Below are positions 57,356-64,000 of a stretch of DNA of 64,000 bases, piece after piece. A model generated the notes under the pieces. That model was given only the letters and a program-made list of their open reading frames with translations. It was not told the origin of the DNA and ran no database searches. Numbering within the stretch: the first letter of the stretch is position 1; the number at the start of each line of letters is the position of its first letter. This DNA comes from JAGVSR01 sp963708775 (lineage in GTDB: Bacteria > Pseudomonadota > Alphaproteobacteria > Rhizobiales > Hyphomicrobiaceae): assembly GCA_963708775.1 (NCBI GenBank), contig CAVPTI010000002.1:372001-436000 (forward strand), in the 5' to 3' direction. Both the position numbers and the translations under genes were made by a program.

Positions 57356-57625
57356 TCAGGCCTTCGCTGCGGCTGCGGGGCCGCCAGCCATCAAAGACTT
57401 CACGCGATCGACAACGGAGCCGACGGTCTTGAAGTCTTCAACGTCTTCGTTGGCGTTGTAGGGGATTTCGATGCCGAACGTGTCTTCGATGTCGAACACG
57501 ATCATCGCCAGATCGAGCGATTCAATCTTGAGATCCGTGAGCTGCGTCGAGAGCGAAATGTCGTCCCGAGGCTCCTTCATGTGCTTCTTGAGGATCTCGA
57601 TGATCTTGGTTGCTACTTCGTCCAT
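57356..57625 (-). CDS. specialised acyl carrier protein
   Basis: An 89-residue acyl carrier protein. The phosphopantetheine site is Ser36 in 'DLKIESLDLAMIVFDIED', where the usual DSL is ESL, an unusual feature shared by some non-housekeeping carriers. Acidic helices and 'TFGIEIPYNANEDVEDFKTV' complete the fold, with an Ala-rich C-terminus. It is paired with the ketosynthase downstream, so the two likely build one particular acyl chain. The start at 57625 (Met before 'DEVATKIIEIL') is chosen because the upstream extension is not ACP-like. Confidence 0.88.
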   Translation of the reverse strand: MDEVATKIIEILKKHMKEPRDDISLSTQLTDLKIESLDLAMIVFDIEDTFGIEIPYNANEDVEDFKTVGSVVDRVKSLMAGGPAAAAKA

Positions 57626-58117
57626 ATCGCTCTCCACACCAATCCCCGCCAAATCAAGGCCGGAACTGGACACAGGTTCCCTAATTCTGTTCCTAGGTCA
57701 CGACAGATTTCGCAACAAGCTAGGCCGTCACATAACCTTAAAGGCTCTCCAAGTCCAGCCGAGCACGCTCAACTGGATGTGGTTCACACTTTCCCCCGTG
57801 CAGCCTTAGAGCCACCGCGACATACGAGCGGCATAGCGCCAGACCGTCCTCTTTCGTGCGGCCGGTTACCCGGCCCAATCCCCAGGATCGAGGACACCGG
57901 GTCTGCCCTGGGTCTAGTCCTAAACCATGAAAAAGTGTTCAATGGTTCCCGCTGGTAGCGTGCTTGGAACCGCTTTCGAGCATTGTTCAGGAGCGTAGAG
58001 AAGTGGCCTTGGCGCCGCATAGGCCGGGAGGGCGTCCCAGGGTTCCGGACGCAGCGGCAGCCCAGCGAGGCTGATGACAAAAAAATGGTGCTGCGTCAAT
58101 CATTTGGCAGGTAGGTC
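57626..58117. other. divergent intergenic region, no gene recognised
   Basis: About 490 bases between the carrier protein and acyl-CoA ligase genes. The minus-strand open frame 57784-58080 has no family and an atypical composition. The region should hold the two promoters, and a shared regulator is possible given the related functions on either side. Confidence 0.5.
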
Positions 58118-59840
58118 ATGACTGATATAGCTCCCGCCACGTCGTCCGAAACCCCGGACTGCCCCGCTTGGCTGCGCCGTTATCCGCCAGGTGTGGACTG
58201 GTTCGCCACCATTCCGGACGGGGCCGTTTATTCATTGCTGGACGATGCCGCAAGAATCTACCCGAAACGGCCGTGCACCAACTTTTTTGGCAGACTGACA
58301 TCATATGGTGAGATGGGGATACTGGTCGACCAGGCGGCGGCCGGGTTGCAGAGCCTCGGCGTCGGCAAGGGGACCAAAGTCGGCCTGTTTCTGCCGAATT
58401 CCCCGACCTTCATCGTCTACTACTATGCCGCGCTCAAGGCCGGCGCGACGGTGGTGAATTACAATCCACTCTACACGGTCGAGGAACTGACCTTCCAGGT
58501 GAAGGACAGCGAGACCGAAATCATGATCACGCTCGATCTGCAGATGCTGTTCGAGAAGGTCGATGCGCTGCTCCAATCGGGCGTGCTGCCGCGTGCGGTC
58601 GTGTGTTCCTTCGCGGCGCTGCTGCCCTCGCCGATGAGCACGCTGTTCAAAATTTTCAAACGCAAGCAGATCGCCAAGCCTAAATCATCGTCGGCTGCCC
58701 AGCGCGTGGTGCTGGAACGGGATCTTCTCGTGAAGGGGGCGAAGCCGTCGCCCGTCGTCATCAACCCCGACGCCGATATCGCGGTGCTGCAATACACAGG
58801 TGGCACGACCGGCACGCCGAAGGGCGCCATGCTCACGCATGCGAACCTGACCCGCAATACGCGTCAGGTGATGATGTGGGCGCCGGACCTCGGTCAGGGG
58901 CAGGAGCGCGTGATGGGCGTGCTGCCCTTCTTTCACGTGTTCGCAATGACGGTCGTGATGAACTTCGGCATCGCAAAAGCAGCGGAAATCGTGATGATGC
59001 CGCGGTTCACGCTTGGATGAAGGGCTCGCACTCATCAACAAGGTCCGGCCGACGATCATGCCGGGCGTGCCGACGCTCTTCAATGCCATCCAGAACCATC
59101 CAAAGATCAAGACGTACGATCTCACGTCGCTGAAGTTCTGCCTGTCCGGCGGGGCGCCGCTGCCGCTCGAGGTGAAGCAGAAGTTCGAGGCGACGACAGG
59201 TTGCAAACTCGTTGAAGGCTATGGCCTGTCTGAGGCTTCTCCCGTCGTGACGTGCAATCCTATCGAGGGAACGCCGCCGCCCGGTTCCATCGGTTTGCCG
59301 CTGCCTGGCACCATCGTTTCGCTGCGGAGCCTTGCCGATCCGAACGTGCCCGTCGCGCCCGGCGAGCGGGGGGAATTGTGTGTGAAGGGTCCGCAGGTCA
59401 TGCGCGGATACTGGAAGCGGCCTGAGGAGACGGCCAATCAGTTTGCAGGGGATTTCCTTCGCACGGGCGATGTTGCGATCATGGATGAGAACGGCTTCTT
59501 CCAGATCGTCGACCGGATCAAGGACCTGATCATCTGCTCGGGCTACAACGTCTATCCGCGACGCGTGGAGGAGGCGATCTACGAGCACCCTGCGGTGGAG
59601 GAGGTGACCGTCATCGGAATCCCGGACAAGTACCGTGGTGAAGCACCGAAGGCCTTCATCAAACTTCGCGCAGGCCACACAGCGACGGCCGCAGATATCC
59701 AGAAGCACCTTTCGGTGAAGCTCTCAAAAATCGAATGGCCTGCCGCCATCGAGTTCCGCGACAGCCTGCCCAAGACCATGGTCGGCAAGCTTTCGAAGAA
59801 GGAACTGAAGGCGGAGGAAGCGCAGAACCGGTCAGGCTGA
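58118..59840 (+). pseudogene. long-chain fatty acid CoA ligase (FadD-like), frame broken
   Basis: An AMP-forming acyl-CoA or acyl-ACP ligase of about 574 residues. The first frame has 'NSPTFIVYYYAALKAGATVV', the AMP-binding motif 'QYTGGTTGTPKGAMLTHANL' and 'VLPFFHVFAMTVVMN'. After 'VMMPRFT' one extra base near 59010-59013 moves the rest to the next frame: 'LDEGLALINKVRPTIMPGVP', 'EGYGLSEASPVVTC', 'FLRTGDVAIMDENGFFQIVD' and the final 'PKTMVGKLSKKELK'. Without the break it is a complete FadD-type enzyme. It is divergent from the carrier protein/ketosynthase pair, so it may charge the same carrier or recycle its acyl product. Confidence 0.87.
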
Positions 59841-59971
59841 ATGCCCTGCCCCCGAGTCAACCGCCGAGTCACGTCTCTCGAACCGTTAGATAAAATTTTA
59901 GGATCTCCGCAAACCGCCTCGAAACGTCCTGCGGCTATAGATCGGCCTGATACCCCGCATCGAGGTGGCAG

Positions 59972-60580
59972 ATGCATTCGAAACAGCCGACGTTCGGCCA
60001 GCGCACGCCGCTGCGCCAGCCGACCATCATCCGGCGTCTCCCGGACCAGCCGGAACCGCAGCCATTGCTCAGCCATGCAGCCGCACCGCTGCGAGTTCCG
60101 ACAACCAGTATGCCGCCCAAAATGAGCGCTGCCGAGCCGGCGGCGTTGAGCAGCGCTGTTCCAGCAACCGAGATGGCCGCTCCAGTTATGGCCATGGACC
60201 CGCGCCCGTCGGACGGCGCGGAAGCCCGCTGGGCCAGGCGGACGCCGTCAAAACTTGGGGGACAAATTCAGCACCACAGCTTGGCGGCGCCGGTGCCCTG
60301 CACCGTTCGTGACACGTCGTCTACGGGCGCGCGACTTGAAATTGTCGTTCAGCGCGGCGGCAACATCTCGCGCGACCGTGTGCCGGATCAGTTCTCGCTT
60401 TTCATGCCGCTCGACCGGCTCGAGATCGACTGCCAGGTGATGTGGCGCCAGGCAAATCTGATTGGCATCCGCTACACATCGCCGGCACGCCGTACGGCGA
60501 AACAGGCGCCCATCAAGAAGCCCGAAGCGCCGAAGAAGCCGCACACGAGCCTGATCAAACTCCTGATCAATCCGCTTTGA
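59972..60580 (+). CDS. PilZ-domain protein with long disordered N-terminus
   Basis: A 202-residue protein. Residues 1-85 are Pro/Ala/Ser-rich and probably unstructured. Residues 90-165 form a PilZ domain, with the arginine start 'RWARRTPSKLGG' and the central 'VRDTSSTGARLEIV' (DxSxxG) and 'LEIDCQVMWRQANLIGIRY'. The 'RDTSSTGA' motif can bind cyclic di-GMP. The C-terminus is lysine-rich ('APIKKPEAPKKPHTS'). It follows the acyl-CoA ligase gene by about 130 bases on the same strand. The target is unknown. Confidence 0.75.
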   Translation: MHSKQPTFGQRTPLRQPTIIRRLPDQPEPQPLLSHAAAPLRVPTTSMPPKMSAAEPAALSSAVPATEMAAPVMAMDPRPSDGAEARWARRTPSKLGGQIQHHSLAAPVPCTVRDTSSTGARLEIVVQRGGNISRDRVPDQFSLFMPLDRLEIDCQVMWRQANLIGIRYTSPARRTAKQAPIKKPEAPKKPHTSLIKLLINPL

Positions 60581-60608
60581 AGTTGCGCATTGCGACTCCG
60601 CTGAAACG

Positions 60609-60655
60609 GCGCCGGCCAGTTTCTGGTCGGCGCGATGCGACTCCCCTGCGGGGAG
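60609..60655. terminator. two adjacent hairpins between PilZ and pyrG genes
   Basis: GCGCCGGCCAG / CTGGTCGGCGC (one G-T pair, TTT loop) at 60609-60633, then CTCCCC-TGC-GGGGAG at 60641-60655. They lie between convergent genes. No long T run follows, so termination is likely but not certain. Confidence 0.55.
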
Positions 60656-60684
60656 CCCAACCGCAACGCGCGTGGCGCGTGTGA

Positions 60685-62313
60685 TTAGACGAGGCGCGAC
60701 TGCTCGATAGCGGCGGTGATGAACGAGCGGAAGAGCGGGTGGGGTTCGAACGGGCGCGATTTCAGTTCGGGATGGAACTGCACACCAATGAACCAGGGAT
60801 GGTCAGGGTATTCGACCGTTTCCGGCAGAAGGCCATCGGGTGAGAGGCCCGCGAATTTCAGGCCCGCCTGTTCCAGGCGGGTGCGGTAGCCGGTGTTGAC
60901 TTCGTAGCGATGGCGGTGGCGCTCGGAGATCTCCGTCGCGCCATAGACGGACGCGATGCGGGAGCCCGGATTGAGTGCCGCATGGAAGGCACCGAGACGC
61001 ATCGTGCCGCCGAGATCACCGCCCTGCCGGCGGGTCTCCAACTCGTTACCGCGCATCCATTCCGTCATCAGGCCGACCACCGGTTCTGTCGCGGGGCCGA
61101 ACTCGGTGGAACTCGCGTCCTTGACGGAGCAGAGATTGCGTGCGGCTTCGATGCAGGCCATCTGCATGCCAAAGCAGATGCCGAAATAAGGCACCTTGCG
61201 TTCGCGGGCGAATTTGGCGGCGAGAATCTTGCCTTCCGAACCCCGCTCACCAAAGCCGCCGGGCACCAGGATTCCGTGGACACCTTCAAGGTAGGGAGCC
61301 GGGTCTTCACGCTCGAAGATCTCGCTTTCGATCCATTCGAGTTTGACTTTGACGCGGTTGGCGATGCCGCCGTGAACGAGCGCTTCGATCAGCGACTTGT
61401 AGGCGTCCTTGAGGCCCGTGTATTTGCCAACGATGGCGATGTTCACTTCGCCTTCGGGATTAGCGATGTTGTGTGAAATCGATTCCCAGCGCGAGAGGTC
61501 TGGCTTCGGCGCTCCGGTGATGCCGAAGGCTGCCAGCACTTCGCGATCGAGACCTTCGCGATGATAGGCAAGCGGCACGTCGTAGATGGAGGCGACGTCG
61601 AGTGCTTGGATGACGGCTTCAGGACGCACGTTACAGAAAAGTGCGATCTTCTTGCGTTCGCCGATCGGAATTTCGCGGTCTGACCGGCAGAGCAGAATAT
61701 CCGGCTGTATGCCGATGGAGCGCAACTCTTTCACGGAATGCTGCGTCGGCTTTGTTTTGAGCTCACCTGCTGATGGGATGTAGGGCATCAGCGTCAGGTG
61801 GACATAGATGCATGCGCCGCGCGGCAGATCGTTGCCAAGTTGGCGGATCGCCTCGAAGAAGGGCAGCCCTTCGATATCGCCCACGGTGCCGCCGATCTCG
61901 ACCAGTACGAAATCCACGTCCTCGTTGCCCGACACGACGAACTGCTTGATGGCGTCCGTCACGTGCGGGATCACCTGCACGGTGCCACCGAGATAATCGC
62001 CACGGCGCTCCTTGGCTAGGATGTCCTGGTAGATGCGGCCCGTTGTGATGTTGTCCGATTTCTTGGCTGGAACGCCGGTGAAGCGCTCGTAATGGCCAAG
62101 GTCGAGATCGGTCTCGGCGCCGTCGTCGGTGACGAATACCTCCCCGTGCTGATACGGGCTCATCGTGCCCGGATCGACATTGAGATACGGATCGAGCTTC
62201 CGAAGACGAACGGAATACCCGCGCGCTTGGAGAAGCGCGCCGAGGGCGGCGGATGCGAGGCCTTTTCCGAGGGAGGAGACCACGCCGCCGGTAATGAAGA
62301 TGTACCGCTGCAT
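60685..62313 (-). CDS. pyrG: CTP synthase
   Basis: A 542-residue enzyme making CTP from UTP, ATP and glutamine. The synthase domain starts 'MQRYIFITGGVVSSLGKGLA' with the P-loop, then 'DPYLNVDPGTMSPYQHGEVF' and 'VEIGGTVGDIEGLPFFEAIR'. The glutaminase domain has the nucleophile Cys in 'YFGICFGMQMACIEAAR' and the triad His/Glu in 'GVQFHPELKSRP'. Length is standard. It is the last gene of the secG-lipoprotein-pyrG run on the minus strand, an arrangement found across alphaproteobacteria. Confidence 0.97.
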   Translation of the reverse strand: MQRYIFITGGVVSSLGKGLASAALGALLQARGYSVRLRKLDPYLNVDPGTMSPYQHGEVFVTDDGAETDLDLGHYERFTGVPAKKSDNITTGRIYQDILAKERRGDYLGGTVQVIPHVTDAIKQFVVSGNEDVDFVLVEIGGTVGDIEGLPFFEAIRQLGNDLPRGACIYVHLTLMPYIPSAGELKTKPTQHSVKELRSIGIQPDILLCRSDREIPIGERKKIALFCNVRPEAVIQALDVASIYDVPLAYHREGLDREVLAAFGITGAPKPDLSRWESISHNIANPEGEVNIAIVGKYTGLKDAYKSLIEALVHGGIANRVKVKLEWIESEIFEREDPAPYLEGVHGILVPGGFGERGSEGKILAAKFARERKVPYFGICFGMQMACIEAARNLCSVKDASSTEFGPATEPVVGLMTEWMRGNELETRRQGGDLGGTMRLGAFHAALNPGSRIASVYGATEISERHRHRYEVNTGYRTRLEQAGLKFAGLSPDGLLPETVEYPDHPWFIGVQFHPELKSRPFEPHPLFRSFITAAIEQSRLV

Positions 62314-62431
62314 GGGATTTGAGGCTTACACGAGGGGCGTCACGATTCGAAGCGGCTTTATGGCCACATCCACGGGGAGTTGCGCGGCTCAGTTCGAGTT
62401 GTGTGCCAAACAAGCGTGGTTGCTGCAAACG

Positions 62432-63004
62432 TCATTGCGGAGCGCGGCCGCAGGCCTGGGCCAACTGCGCAACGAGCGCGGCTTGGGTTTCCTGCGGAAT
62501 AGTTTCTGCTTGTAATTCCGCGAGCAGGGCCGCCGCGGTTTCCTTCGTCGGCCGGTCTGCAGGGTCAGTGGAAGATTTGGCGAATGTCACGTCGATGGTG
62601 ACCACGCGATAGTCATTGGGGGGAATTTTGCGTGTGGCGCCGCGCTCTACGACGCTCGTTTTACCGCACTTGGCGGAGTAGGAGGGTTCGCCGGCACGGA
62701 AGGTTTTCTTGTACTGTTGCGCGCCATGCTGGGCCGCTGCCGCGAGCGCGATCTTAACCAGACGTTCGTTGGGTGTGGAGGCCGAACCTGTCGCCGTCAC
62801 GCGCAGCGTGTCGCCGCCATCCCCGGACAATTGATACCCTTGCGGCGCGACGGCGTTGGCTTCTTGAAACGAGGTCACGCCCGGAAGCGAACCTGAGGAC
62901 AAGAGGCCACCGCCACTCGATGCGCAGCCCTGAAGTGTTATCGCGATCCCGCCCAACGCGAGGACCAGCGAAAAGCTAGATCGTCTGCGCGTGTAAATCG
63001 ACAT
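62432..63004 (-). CDS. hypothetical lipoprotein
   Basis: A 190-residue lipoprotein: signal peptide 'FSLVLALGGIAITLQGC' with the lipobox LQGC (Cys27), then a Ser/Gly linker and a mixed domain with 'DTLRVTATGSASTPNERLVK' and 'DYRVVTIDVTFAKSS'. One further cysteine ('SAKCGKT') precedes it, and the C-terminus is a helix 'AALLAELQAETIPQETQAAL'. It lies between secG and pyrG on one strand with gaps of about 100 and 120 bases. No family is recognised. Confidence 0.78.
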   Translation of the reverse strand: MSIYTRRRSSFSLVLALGGIAITLQGCASSGGGLLSSGSLPGVTSFQEANAVAPQGYQLSGDGGDTLRVTATGSASTPNERLVKIALAAAAQHGAQQYKKTFRAGEPSYSAKCGKTSVVERGATRKIPPNDYRVVTIDVTFAKSSTDPADRPTKETAAALLAELQAETIPQETQAALVAQLAQACGRAPQ

Positions 63005-63107
63005 TGCCGCGTGCCCCCGTCAGTCCCCGGAGAGACTGTGGCTGCCTCGCGCGCAAGAGTCCATGCGTCGCGAAACGCAACGACTGCCGTGTGCCGTGAG
63101 AGAGAGG

Positions 63108-63446
63108 CTACTTCAGCTTGTCGAGAATGCCGCCGCGGGGGGCGTCGCCCGCGGGCGCGGCCGGGCTCTGGCCGGGAGCGGCGGGCGCCGTTGCGGCCGG
63201 TTTGTCGAGTACGGACGCCGGCGTGCTCGTCTGTTGGGACGCAACGGTCAGGAGCAGGCTCGTCGTGAAGAACGCCGCGCCAAGAGCCGCCGTCGCTCGC
63301 GTCATGAGGTTTGCTTTGCCACGGCCGGCGAACATGCCTCCGCCTCCGCCAATTCCAAGAGCGCCACCTTCCGATTTCTGCACGAGCACGATGCCGACCA
63401 AAGCGGCGGCAATCATGAGGTGGACAACGAGCAGGACGGTGGACAT
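63108..63446 (-). CDS. secG: preprotein translocase subunit SecG
   Basis: A 112-residue SecG, the small third subunit of the SecYEG channel. Helix 1 'VLLVVHLMIAAALVGIVLVQ' and the conserved loop 'KSEGGALGIGGGGGMFAGRG' are diagnostic, followed by 'KANLMTRATAALGAAFFTTS' and helix 2. The C-terminal third is an Ala/Pro-rich extension ending 'RGGILDKLK', as often seen in alphaproteobacteria. It begins the run that continues with the lipoprotein and pyrG genes. Confidence 0.95.
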   Translation of the reverse strand: MSTVLLVVHLMIAAALVGIVLVQKSEGGALGIGGGGGMFAGRGKANLMTRATAALGAAFFTTSLLLTVASQQTSTPASVLDKPAATAPAAPGQSPAAPAGDAPRGGILDKLK

Positions 63447-63564
63447 TGATCAAGACCTTCTGGCTGGCTCAGCCGGGATGGGAAGCCGGCTCTCTAGCGG
63501 AAATTGCAGCCCGCGCCTAGTGGCTCTCCAGGATCAGCACCTCTGCGACATAAGACCTGATGTT

Positions 63565-64000
63565 TCAGGGCACAAGGCCGGTGCCGTTCGCCGGGAGGGG
63601 AACAGAGCTGCCGGGCACAGCGTGCTGAAGTTCGTCCCCGGAATAGGGCATTGGCGGGCGGTAGGCGTCTTCGGATCGCGGCTTTTTCTGTGGCGCAGTC
63701 TTGGTGGTCTTGGCAGCCGTTGCTGGGGGTGCGGCACCATCGCCGGTCTCGGATTGCGCGGCTGACGGCTGCTTTTTGGTAGCTTTGGGCTTCTGAGGCT
63801 TCTTTTGGCCCGCTGCCGAATCGTCCGCGTCGCGGGGCTGCGTGTTGCCTGCCGACTCGGGCTGGGGCGGGGGCTTTGGCCGCGGACAGCGAAACAGGAT
63901 GTACTCTTGTAGTTCGATCCAGCGGGCAATGCGCTTCAAACGCTCCGGCTCGAGGTTGGCGCGTGCCCACTCTGCACCCCGGCTCATGTCGGCCGGTACT
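63565..64000 (-). CDS. proline/lysine-rich hypothetical protein, 5' end beyond the window
   Basis: The open frame reaches the right edge, and the first Met inside (63987) has no visible ribosome-binding site, so the gene is probably partial. The visible part has a helical start 'RLKRIARWIELQEYILFRCP', then about 85 residues rich in Pro, Lys, Ala and Ser with no fold, and a short end 'DELQHAVPGSSVPLPANG'. It may be the C-terminal tail of a larger envelope or DNA-binding protein. No family is recognised. It lies upstream of secG on the same strand. Confidence 0.5.
   Translation of the reverse strand, partial: VPADMSRGAEWARANLEPERLKRIARWIELQEYILFRCPRPKPPPQPESAGNTQPRDADDSAAGQKKPQKPKATKKQPSAAQSETGDGAAPPATAAKTTKTAPQKKPRSEDAYRPPMPYSGDELQHAVPGSSVPLPANGTGLVP

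Noticed and set aside
55976..57958. 660-codon open frame antisense to the ketosynthase and carrier protein genes
   Set aside because: It runs across two clear minus-strand genes and their spacer with no recognisable domain, so it is a shadow frame.

Overview
The window reads as a chromosomal segment of an alphaproteobacterium, most likely of the order Hyphomicrobiales (Rhizobiales). This rests on GC-rich codon use, a Rhizobiales-type porin, a DUF3126 gene beside cysE, an HWE-family histidine kinase, a secG-lipoprotein-pyrG run, periplasmic glucan genes and an ArsR-methyltransferase/metF/metH operon. The genus cannot be fixed from sequence alone. No prophage, insertion sequence, CRISPR array or rRNA operon was seen. 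Most genes are housekeeping, envelope or small-molecule metabolism genes. Layout. 0-10 kb: an SRPBCC fragment, DUF3140, an alpha/beta hydrolase, a sensor kinase, yidD-cupin, a Fe-S scaffold gene divergent from hisI, a patatin phospholipase, CBS and rhomboid genes, then PAS, PilZ and transglutaminase-like genes. 10-15 kb: a cysE-DUF3126-gamma carbonic anhydrase operon, a degenerate crotonase, a polysaccharide deacetylase overlapping a GNAT gene, and a 27-residue membrane peptide. 15-22 kb: a methionine operon on the minus strand (ArsR-methyltransferase, metF, metH part 1, orphan vapB, metH part 2), preceded by a palindromic operator. 22-31 kb: MlaC-like, CHAP-like and DUF4142 proteins, a LysR regulator, a histidine phosphatase, ettA, a CPBP protease and a zinc metallopeptidase. 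31-34 kb: small unknowns and a badly frame-broken porin. 34-43 kb: opgG/D-opgH for periplasmic glucans, the YcjX/YcjF pair, epmA and efp. 43-48 kb: a greA-like gene, yjbQ, an exported sulfatase with an exported HAD hydrolase, and a gene-free stretch that can fold. 48-51.6 kb: host-attachment, NTF2-like, GNAT, nitrilase and SIMPL genes and a CAU tRNA. 51.7-60 kb: a lipid/envelope neighbourhood (ABC exporter, membrane protein, ELM1-like glycosyltransferase, cyclophilin-like protein, ketosynthase, acyl carrier protein, acyl-CoA ligase, PilZ). 60-64 kb: pyrG, a lipoprotein, secG and a partial unknown gene. The most striking global signal is a high density of single-base frame breaks in genes whose protein sequence is otherwise well conserved: DUF3140, Fe-S scaffold, hisI, the deacetylase signal peptide, porin (about nine), ycjX, greA-like, sulfatase (three), HAD hydrolase, SIMPL and acyl-CoA ligase. 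The one tRNA also carries an extra base in its T loop. Since several of these are core genes, consensus indel error is more likely than real gene decay. I therefore give joined coordinates and state where each frame breaks. The best biological leads are the methyl-cycle operon with its operator and a toxin-less VapB between the two halves of metH, the ketosynthase/carrier protein/ligase lipid module, the two tiny membrane proteins, and a candidate structured RNA near 47.7 kb.
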